IMG/VR virus record: IMGVR_UViG_3300018426_000141
Coordinates: 1 to 25,442 of that record
Length of the DNA stretch: 25,442 nt
Source: a virus
Reading direction: 5' to 3' (one strand)
The translations under genes were made by a program, and so were the position numbers. Shown here in pieces: positions 20,485 through 25,442 of the stretch. The first letter of the stretch is position 1. Every line of letters begins with the position of its first letter. The notes beneath the pieces were generated by a model that had not been told where the DNA came from, made no database searches, and worked only from the letters and a program-made list of their open reading frames with translations.

Positions 20485-21035
20485 CTTTGCTCTTCCGGTG
20501 CTTGTGATTGTTGTGGATTCAATATTCTGCTGGGTATTCCTGTTGGTATTTTTGCACTCATTCTAGTTGCACGTCTGTTGGATGCATTTGCAGCAATGTT
20601 CATTTCTCTGTTGGCATCAGCAGCTTGTGCATTGGTACGTCTAGTCTGATTGGCAACATTGCTGGTCTGTTGACGCATATTTGCTTTGCTGATGCCAGGT
20701 CCTGGTTCATCTCTCATGCCATAACCTGTGGGGCTTTCAGTGACGCCCGGTCTTGGTTTGAAGTTTTTCTGCATCAGTGTAGGGTTTTTGCCATCATCGT
20801 CCAGTTCGTATAAATCAAAAGAATCTTCTGGGACATTGTATTTTTTAGCCAATGCACGTATAAATGCATCCACACTATCAAAACTTTTTCCATCTAATTC
20901 AAATTCTGCGCCGCTGGCAACTGTTTTACCATTGATAACAACTTGATGTTTCCAAACATCATCTGTGTAATCATCTGGTAAACCCATGTAAATCATGTTG
21001 TTAGACTGTTCACTGATAACTTCAAATATTTTCAT
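20481..21035 (-). CDS. Probable internal virion protein with capsid-targeting-like N-terminus, 184 aa
   Basis: Residues 1-10 (MKIFEVISEQ) closely follow the T4 capsid-targeting form MKTYQEFIxE, with ISE as the cleavage motif. A small folded part follows (QVVINGKTVASGAEFELDGK, SFDSVDAFIRALAKKYNVPE). From about residue 90 the chain is disordered, rich in Arg, Asn, Ala and Pro (ANQTRRTNAQAADANREMN). Such a basic tail suits DNA contact inside the head. This is an inference from sequence form; no homology was tested. Coupled as ATGA to the genes on both sides. Confidence 0.76.
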   Translation of the reverse strand: MKIFEVISEQSNNMIYMGLPDDYTDDVWKHQVVINGKTVASGAEFELDGKSFDSVDAFIRALAKKYNVPEDSFDLYELDDDGKNPTLMQKNFKPRPGVTESPTGYGMRDEPGPGISKANMRQQTSNVANQTRRTNAQAADANREMNIAANASNRRATRMSAKIPTGIPSRILNPQQSQAPEEQR

Positions 21036-21325
21036 TTTCTTCTCGTCACTTTATTGAGTCTTTGCAATGCTCTACTTGCAGGATTAAACTTTTTAGTACG
21101 CTGTGCTTTTTTCTGCAAACGCTTGCCCATTTTGGCCTTGGTGCGTTTGAGTGTCATGCGCTTTTTGATATCAATTGGTGCACTGCACTGACTGGGACTG
21201 CTTACCAATCTACCAGCACGTTTGCCTACACTGCAACGATATTTGCGTGTTAGACTTTTGCCTTTGCGGGCCCACACCAATTGCGCTTCAACCACATTAC
21301 AATTATGTAATTCATTTAAGTTCAT
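21032..21325 (-). CDS. Very basic conserved phage protein, 97 aa
   Basis: Starts MNLNELHNCNVVEAQLVWAR, with RKYRCSVGKRAGRLVSSPSQ, CSAPIDIKKRMTLKRTKAKM and an Arg/Lys-rich end KFNPASRALQRLNKVTRRK. About a third of the residues are Lys or Arg. I recall the same motif order in marine T4-like cyanophages, where it is of unknown function. It may bind DNA or RNA or neutralise packaged DNA. The ATG has no Shine-Dalgarno and lies exactly 5 nt after a perfect late box (21331-21338), predicting a leaderless mRNA. ATGA-coupled to the next gene. Confidence 0.83.
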   Translation of the reverse strand: MNLNELHNCNVVEAQLVWARKGKSLTRKYRCSVGKRAGRLVSSPSQCSAPIDIKKRMTLKRTKAKMGKRLQKKAQRTKKFNPASRALQRLNKVTRRK

Positions 21326-21330
21326 ATGTG

Positions 21331-21338
21331 TATTTATA
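21331..21338 (-). promoter_or_regulatory. T4-type late promoter box TATAAATA, 5 nt before ATG
   Basis: Perfect match with spacer CACAT of exactly 5 nt to the ATG at 21325. It is the clearest of the four cases that predict a leaderless late transcript. Confidence 0.72.
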
Positions 21339-21350
21339 CAGGGGAAAGAG

Positions 21351-21605
21351 TTATTGCATCAACAGTACGATGATGGTGGATAACACGCCAGCTACTACAG
21401 TTGCAGCGGCGCCTAGCAATATTTTATTGCTGTTTTGGTGCATTTTGAGATTTTCTTCTCTCATCTCTTGAATATCTTTGCGCACGTCTTTGATTTCTTT
21501 TTCAACACGGTCCAGTCGTGATTCCAATCCTTTGTACCTTTCTGCACACAGGTCCACATGAGCTTCTAAGTTGGTGCGCTCTAATGATGTTGTCTCGGTT
21601 GACAT
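21351..21605 (-). CDS. Coiled-coil tail-anchored protein, XhlA/holin-associated-like, 84 aa
   Basis: The N-terminal 60 residues are a charged coiled coil (ESRLDRVEKEIKDVRKDIQE followed by MREENLKMHQNSN) and the C-terminal 22 residues a membrane segment (ILLGAAATVVAGVLSTIIVL). This layout matches XhlA and related holin-associated proteins that sit in the inner membrane at lysis. It could equally be a spanin-like or other tail-anchored protein. AGGAA lies 9 nt before ATG, behind a small hairpin, and a late-type box (ACTAAATA) is found about 97 nt upstream. Confidence 0.75.
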   Translation of the reverse strand: MSTETTSLERTNLEAHVDLCAERYKGLESRLDRVEKEIKDVRKDIQEMREENLKMHQNSNKILLGAAATVVAGVLSTIIVLLMQ

Positions 21606-21619
21606 AGTTCAGCTTTCCT

Positions 21620-21634
21620 GTCACTTCTTGTGAC
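21620..21634 (-). repeat. Leader hairpin GTCAC-AAGAA-GTGAC
   Basis: A perfect 5-bp stem with a 5-nt loop ends directly at the Shine-Dalgarno AGGAA of the XhlA-like gene. It could modulate access of the ribosome. Confidence 0.4.
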
Positions 21635-21701
21635 TTAGTTAAAACAGGGTGCCTCTATTGTATGTTTGCCTTAATTTGTGCCTTGATTTTTGCCTACGTT
21701 A

Positions 21702-21709
21702 TATTTAGT
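21702..21709 (-). promoter_or_regulatory. Possible late promoter box ACTAAATA
   Basis: Two mismatches to TATAAATA; it overlaps the stop of the gene upstream. The expected start near 21696 gives a leader of about 90 nt to the XhlA-like gene. Confidence 0.35.
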
Positions 21710-22133
21710 GAATCGACGGGTTAATTATAAAGTATAAGTTAATACTATTGGGGTCTACAGTTTCAAAACTTTTGGTTTTTATCTCACAGGTTTCTTCCAA
21801 TTTGGTTAGTATAGCAATACCATTGCAGTCATAAATCAAATTATGAATAGGATTGTTGTTTTTGTTGTAAACTTCACCATGCTCACTACTAAAGTCTAAT
21901 CTCCATACTGTATGTAGTCCTTGATACTGTTTTCCAAAGCCATAATCAGCTACATCTTGTGTCATGTAAGTGGATATCTTTGGTTCCAAGGGCTGACTGC
22001 GCAAGCTGATACACTGTAGCAGTGTGTTTAAATTCTGTTGCTGATAGTATTGTGTGCTGTCAATATTGCTGCTTTTGGTTTCGCCGCTTTGTGTGATGTC
22101 TACCAGTGTGTATGCTGTGTAGTTTTGTGTCAT
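21705..22133 (-). CDS. Unknown protein, 142 aa
   Basis: Contains YTAYTLVDITQSGETKSSNI, QQQNLNTLLQCISLRSQPLE, FGKQYQGLHTVWRLDFSSEH and DPNSINLYFIINPSIH at the end. A beta-rich, neutral protein without signal peptide or membrane segment. No family with a known function. The phrasing of VDITQSG and a hydrophobic C-terminus is similar, from memory, to hypothetical proteins of marine T4-like phages. ATGA overlap with the gene before shows coupling. Confidence 0.8.
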   Translation of the reverse strand: MTQNYTAYTLVDITQSGETKSSNIDSTQYYQQQNLNTLLQCISLRSQPLEPKISTYMTQDVADYGFGKQYQGLHTVWRLDFSSEHGEVYNKNNNPIHNLIYDCNGIAILTKLEETCEIKTKSFETVDPNSINLYFIINPSIH

Positions 22134-22918
22134 ACTAGGCTACGTCCAAAAGCTCTACCCAATTGAAAACTTCCAACAGTTGCAGCACCCAGTGCGGCAG
22201 CTTTGGCTAGTGTATCAACTCCTCTGGCTTTTGGTTGTTCAGCATTGTGAGCATTGCGTATTTCCAGTCCTTGTGATCTAGCCATGTCTCTGATGAAACT
22301 GTACAGTTCACTGCGCAAGGCTTTGGTTCTGAAAAATTGCAGCATGCGAGTAATCAACAGTTGTTTTTGCATACTGTTGAGTTTTTTCCAATCTTGTGCC
22401 AGTCTGCGCACACTGCGATAGTTTGAATTTTGAATATCCAATCCTCGCTCCAGTGTTAGGAAAAATGTTTGTGGACTGACAATTGGTCTACCAAATGCAA
22501 TTTGCTGCAAGAACTGTCTAATCTTCATTTCTGGCAAATTGATTTTGGCTTGTTGTACTTGATCTTTGTCTGTAGCAGTACTGGTACCTTGTTTGAGGCT
22601 GTTGAGTGCCATGTATAGATCAGTACCGCTTTGTCTATAGTTATTGAAATTGCCGTACATCATGGTACGCTTGGCATAGCCTTGTGCTGCTGGAGCAAAG
22701 TCATATTCTTGACTTAGGATATACAGTGCCATCATGTTCATAAATGCAAAGTCAGCCATGTCTCTGTTGCTGGTTCCCTCAACACGATTTTTGGTTCTAA
22801 ACATTTTGCTTTCAGTGATCTCAGTTCCAATAAAACCAAGATTCAGACCTTTTTTGTCCTCGGTCATGCTGTGACCTCCGTACATTTCTGCGTATTGTTT
22901 TGCTGTATACTTTTCCAT
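22130..22918 (-). CDS. Unknown helical protein, 262 aa
   Basis: Starts MEKYTAKQYAEMYGGHSMTE, with DMADFAFMNMMALYILSQEY, YRQSGTDLYMALNSLKQGTS, KLNSMQKQLLITRMLQFFRT and a Gly/Ala-rich C-terminus (LAKAAALGAATVGSFQLGRA) that may insert into or lie on a membrane. No known domain. An in-frame ATG at 23092 would overlap the ligase-like gene by over 150 nt, and its extra 58 residues look unlike the rest, so I use 22918. There the late box GGTAAATA ends exactly 5 nt before ATG, which supports this start. Confidence 0.8.
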   Translation of the reverse strand: MEKYTAKQYAEMYGGHSMTEDKKGLNLGFIGTEITESKMFRTKNRVEGTSNRDMADFAFMNMMALYILSQEYDFAPAAQGYAKRTMMYGNFNNYRQSGTDLYMALNSLKQGTSTATDKDQVQQAKINLPEMKIRQFLQQIAFGRPIVSPQTFFLTLERGLDIQNSNYRSVRRLAQDWKKLNSMQKQLLITRMLQFFRTKALRSELYSFIRDMARSQGLEIRNAHNAEQPKARGVDTLAKAAALGAATVGSFQLGRAFGRSLV

Positions 22919-22923
22919 ACTAG

Positions 22924-22931
22924 TATTTACC
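22924..22931 (-). promoter_or_regulatory. Late-type promoter box GGTAAATA, 5 nt before ATG
   Basis: Two mismatches to TATAAATA in the left half. The spacer CTAGT is 5 nt to the ATG at 22918, as in three other genes. Confidence 0.45.
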
Positions 22932-24005
22932 TTAGTTGGGTGTCCAGCGATGACGTGGCACCAATTTGATTTTGTCTCTGGTGGCAACGTATCCTTCGCC
23001 ACCTTGTTCACCTTTGGTTGTTGCTTTAACATCAGCACCGGCACTGTCCAATTGATCAATGATGTCGTTTTTGGCTGTTTGTATTTTAACAATCAATTCC
23101 AATATAGCATTCAATCCTTGTGTGTCACTGGCCATCAGTTTGGCTTGCTGTCCTTGACTGACTTTGCTTTGCTTGAGCCAATCAAAGAAACCCGATTGTA
23201 GTTGAGCCAACTTGCCCATTTTGGTCATTTGGTTAACATAGTTGTACAGTATTGCACTTTTGTTGCTGAGACCTTTTTCAGGTGCTAGCCAAGCATCTAT
23301 TTTTTGTGCATTTGCATTTGCAGTGTTGACAATGTCCTGCACTACACCTGTGTCAACTTTGGGTTGATGTGTCACATAAGTTTGACCTAATACAACCAAG
23401 TCATTGCTGTTCAAACTTTTTGTGTCTTTGATTGGAGTTCCTTGCTTGTCTCCAAATGCATCGTGATAGGTGTGTACTACTACACCCACTTTACTGCCCG
23501 CTATACGCTTGCCTAGCGGGCTGTTAGGGTCAACTGTGTATGTGACTTTGTTGGGTGTAAACTGTAGCCCTGCTGATGTACTAGCAACAGGTTTGCGTGG
23601 TGTGTACAGCAAATCTCCATACACATATCCTCGCATGTCTGCTGGTGTGTTGGCTTCTAGTATGTCAAACACACCTGCCATTTCACCTGCGAAATCTTTG
23701 CGCCACTCTTCGCCTTGCCCCGTGTTCATAATAAAATCTGCAAGTGCTCCACTGCTGGTTGTTTTATTTTTGCCCCAACCATTTTTGCCTGTCATTACAA
23801 ATGTACCGTCTGGCTCTCTGCCCCAGAATATTGTGGGGTTACCATCCCATTTGATGCTGACATCTTTTGAATCTTGTCCCAGTCTTTGCAGTATACTTGC
23901 CGCTTGGAGTGCGCCTTTGCTGCCGTCAAAACTAACAAGGTCTTCAAGATGGTTATAATCTCTACCTTTTTGTGCAGCTTCAGTTAAAAAATGACGGGCT
24001 CTCAT
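22932..24005 (-). CDS. KxDG nucleotidyltransferase, ATP-dependent RNA/DNA-ligase-like, capsid-targeting-like N-terminus
   Basis: 357 aa. Motif I KWDG at 52-55 (IKWDGNPTIFWG, Lys52 the likely adenylated residue), a FVMTGKNGWGK loop, motif III-like YVYGDLLYT (128-135), motif IV EGYV at 337-340 and motif V KIKLV at 345-349. These are the elements of covalent nucleotidyltransferases: ligases and capping enzymes. The wide gap between III and IV holds an extra helical insert of about 190 residues. Position 10 (MRARHFLTEA) has the LTE-A form of T4 capsid-targeting peptides. The ATG overlaps the nucleotidyltransferase stop as TAATG. The substrate is unknown; the assignment rests on motifs read by eye. 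Confidence 0.82.
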   Translation of the reverse strand: MRARHFLTEAAQKGRDYNHLEDLVSFDGSKGALQAASILQRLGQDSKDVSIKWDGNPTIFWGREPDGTFVMTGKNGWGKNKTTSSGALADFIMNTGQGEEWRKDFAGEMAGVFDILEANTPADMRGYVYGDLLYTPRKPVASTSAGLQFTPNKVTYTVDPNSPLGKRIAGSKVGVVVHTYHDAFGDKQGTPIKDTKSLNSNDLVVLGQTYVTHQPKVDTGVVQDIVNTANANAQKIDAWLAPEKGLSNKSAILYNYVNQMTKMGKLAQLQSGFFDWLKQSKVSQGQQAKLMASDTQGLNAILELIVKIQTAKNDIIDQLDSAGADVKATTKGEQGGEGYVATRDKIKLVPRHRWTPN

Positions 24006-24781
24006 TAGTCAAGTTCTTTCCAATTTGGATCGTTGCGAAGATCAGCAAGTAGTGCATCACCTGCTTCTTTGCCCAACGCTGCCAGTATCTGTTCAACGCT
24101 GCCAATATCTTTTCCTGTGGCATTTGGGCCTAGTAGTGTACGTGCTACTTCGTCAATGTTATTGGTAATAAGATCAGCTTTCTTACCGTTAGCATCTCTG
24201 CTGAACAATCCTTGGTAAGGACTCCACAGCATGTTTTTGCTTTTAGCAATGTTTGCTAGTGCGATTTGTTTGTTCACACCTTTCCATTTACTGCCAGCTG
24301 GTATGCTGTGTGTATGGAATTTTGCTGCATTTTCTGCATTGGGTACACCCATGATATCCACTTGATGTGTGTGATCACCCATTGGTTCTTCCACATGCAC
24401 ACTGGTTCCACTTTGTGCAGTGTTCAGTCCTGCTAGGTCAAACACTTGACGCAGTTTTTGTCTAATAACTTTGTCTGGTTGATCCTGCATGTTGAAGTGT
24501 TGTTTGAGTTGATCCACATCAACAATCATATCCAAGTCTCCGCTGACTTTGCCTGGAGTTGGTGTTGCACCACTGCCAATGGGGATTGCTTTGCTGCTGG
24601 TTTTTGCCAGCACACTATTGATAGTTTTCATGATGTCAGGGATCATCTTGTGATCAAAACTCACACTATTGGGAAATATGTTGCCGCCCTCTTTGAATAG
24701 GCTGCGTCCTCTGATTCTGTCTATGCGGCTACCACGTTTTCTACGTCTTTTAGTCCCGCCCAGTATGTCTGCTATCTTCAA
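24005..24781 (-). CDS. Pol-beta-type nucleotidyltransferase, TTG start
   Basis: 258 aa. After a very basic N-terminus (TKRRRKRGSRIDRIRG), the motif IPIGSGATPTPGKVSGDLDM (67-86) gives the GS...DxD of Pol-beta-fold nucleotidyltransferases, with Asp82 and Asp84 as metal ligands and Asp142 (HQVDIMG) as the third. HTHSIPAGSKWKGVNKQIAL comes later. These enzymes add nucleotides to RNA, proteins or small molecules. The start is TTG at 24781, with GAGGG 10 nt upstream; no ATG fits before the basic N-terminus. It overlaps the gene before by 32 nt and is TAATG-coupled to the ligase-like gene, so the two probably act in one pathway of nucleic acid end repair or modification. Confidence 0.8.
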   Translation of the reverse strand: MKIADILGGTKRRRKRGSRIDRIRGRSLFKEGGNIFPNSVSFDHKMIPDIMKTINSVLAKTSSKAIPIGSGATPTPGKVSGDLDMIVDVDQLKQHFNMQDQPDKVIRQKLRQVFDLAGLNTAQSGTSVHVEEPMGDHTHQVDIMGVPNAENAAKFHTHSIPAGSKWKGVNKQIALANIAKSKNMLWSPYQGLFSRDANGKKADLITNNIDEVARTLLGPNATGKDIGSVEQILAALGKEAGDALLADLRNDPNWKELD

Positions 24782-25013
24782 CTTTACTAATCCCTCTTTG
24801 AAACTTGCGTGGATCTTTGGTACGTATGCTGTTGATCAAACGCTTGTTTAAGTCAGCGGCTGTTTCAACATCAAAACTTTCGTTAATCAAATTGATCAAG
24901 TTTATTGCTGTCACAATCACTTGTTGCGCATTTGATTCCACAATATGCTTTTTGTCACGCTTGGGTGACATAGCATTAATTTCTTCCAATAATGATCTTG
25001 TTTTACGCTTCAT
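24750..25013 (-). CDS. Small conserved phage protein, 87 aa
   Basis: Starts MKRKTRSLLEEINAMSPKRD and continues KKHIVESNAQQVIVTAINLI, NESFDVETAADLNKRLINSI and RTKDPRKFQRGISKVED. All helical and basic. I recall near-identical layouts in marine T4-like cyanophages, always unnamed. It is the first gene of the unit with the nucleotidyltransferase and the ligase-like protein, which suggests a partner or RNA-binding helper. Start 25013 is chosen over an upstream in-frame ATG at 25049 because a late-type box (25022-25029) lies just before it. Confidence 0.82.
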   Translation of the reverse strand: MKRKTRSLLEEINAMSPKRDKKHIVESNAQQVIVTAINLINLINESFDVETAADLNKRLINSIRTKDPRKFQRGISKVEDSRHTGRD

Positions 25014-25021
25014 CTTAGTAG

Positions 25022-25029
25022 TATTTAGT
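25022..25029 (-). promoter_or_regulatory. Possible late promoter box ACTAAATA
   Basis: Two mismatches to TATAAATA. The spacer to ATG is 8 nt and the expected leader about 3 nt, so this transcript would be almost leaderless. It would drive the trio ending in the ligase-like gene. Confidence 0.35.
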
Positions 25030-25255
25030 AAATATTGTTGCTGGAGCATTGGTGATCAGCACTTATGGCAGTTGCAGAGGTTTTGATTCTCAACATAGGA
25101 CCCGTTAACAATAAGAGCATATAATCATCAATGGCAATGCAAACACACAGTACAGGCTCAACATAGGCTCATATTAATGACTCATTTATATCAGTGTTTG
25201 TGGTTCAGAATCATATATAGATATAGATAAGGTAAATGACACCTTTGCTTCAGCA
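25030..25255. other. Non-coding gap with direct repeats
   Basis: No ORF with a ribosome binding site was found on either strand. CTCAACATAGG occurs twice (25089-25099 and 25157-25167), the second flanked by two GGCTCA copies. A TATAAATG box (25193-25200) and an A/T-rich tract (near 25212-25230) follow. It may be a regulatory region or a decayed gene. Confidence 0.4.
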
Positions 25256-25442
25256 TCATAAAAAGTACTCAAAGTTTTGACAATCACTGTGTTTTGCTAT
25301 AAATTTTGCACCGTTGCTGATGTGAAACTTACGTGCCATGTCTGTTAGAGGACTCAGCGTCACATATCGTTTGATCCAAGGTCTGGTCTTTTTGATGTGT
25401 GCTGCTACACCATTTACTATTTCCCTCCCTGCTCCTCGGTCA
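25256..25442 (-). CDS. C-terminal part of an unknown protein (5' end outside window), possibly GNAT-like
   Basis: The last 61 codons are present, reading DRGAGREIVNGVAAHIKKTR, PWIKRYVTLSPLTDMARKFH, ISNGAKFIAKHSDCQNFEYF and ending in Leu with TGA. The pattern YVTLSP..xMA..FH..NGA with a final NFEY strand is like the C-terminal half of GNAT acetyltransferases as seen in phage proteins, where F(H)xxNGA forms the last helix and strand of the acetyl-CoA site. This rests on a small fragment. The next gene downstream begins 243 bp later, so it ends its own unit. Confidence 0.7.
   Translation of the reverse strand, partial: DRGAGREIVNGVAAHIKKTRPWIKRYVTLSPLTDMARKFHISNGAKFIAKHSDCQNFEYFL

Noticed and set aside
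22919-23092. 58-residue N-terminal extension of the 262-aa protein
   Set aside because: It would overlap the ligase-like gene by over 150 nt; the ATG at 22918 has the late box at the recurring 5-nt spacing.
1-25442. CRISPR arrays, insertion sequences, integrase or attachment sites
   Set aside because: I saw no regularly spaced repeats, transposase or integrase motifs, or tRNA-linked repeats anywhere in the window.

Overview
The window reads as part of the genome of a marine T4-like myovirus (the broad cyanophage/pelagiphage group). Nearly every base is coding, all 42 genes I accept lie on the minus strand, and genes overlap by ATGA or TAATG. The content is typical of such phages: class Ia ribonucleotide reductase with glutaredoxin, a small heat shock protein, a PAAR spike tip, tail-fibre-like proteins and T4-type late promoters (TATAAATA). 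No photosynthesis gene is present and no host can be named from the sequence alone; sigma70-like promoters suggest a proteobacterial or cyanobacterial host.

Layout, described in transcription order from the right edge to the left. (a) 25442-21351: the tail of an unidentified gene, a 242-bp non-coding gap, then a coupled trio made of a small conserved protein, a Pol-beta-type nucleotidyltransferase and a KxDG ligase-like protein, followed by two unknown proteins and a coiled-coil tail-anchored protein resembling XhlA. (b) 21325-18334: tightly coupled probable virion or internal proteins, including a very basic protein and an acidic coiled-coil protein. (c) 18337-14979: structural proteins alternating with small early-type genes and a RecB-like nuclease. 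(d) 14927-10905: nrdA, nrdB, glutaredoxin and a small Sm-like protein. (e) 10896-8117: PAAR tip protein and an 826-residue fibre-like protein. (f) 7967-5753: eight small genes of unknown function, mostly behind sigma70-like promoters. (g) 5724-950: a SleB-type cell wall hydrolase, a P-loop kinase, then an operon of an SNase-like protein, a large membrane coiled-coil protein, an unknown protein, translation initiation factor IF3 and ribosomal protein bS21. (h) 949-1: a 437-bp structured non-coding stretch, a small phasin-like protein and a truncated Hsp20 gene.

Two promoter classes sort the genes. Sigma70-like promoters (TTGACA, 17-18 bp, TATATT-like) precede metabolic and small genes, and T4-type late boxes precede structural and lysis genes. 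At four genes the late box ends exactly 5 nt before the ATG, which by T4 late-promoter geometry puts the transcript start on the A of the start codon, so these mRNAs would be leaderless. The same phage carries its own IF3 and bS21, two factors that govern start-site choice on the 30S subunit. This combination is the most interesting system in the window. A second one is a set of proteins (kinase, ligase, two others) whose N-termini look like T4 capsid-targeting sequences, suggesting enzymes packaged in the head and injected. Family assignments rest on motifs read by eye; no database search was run.
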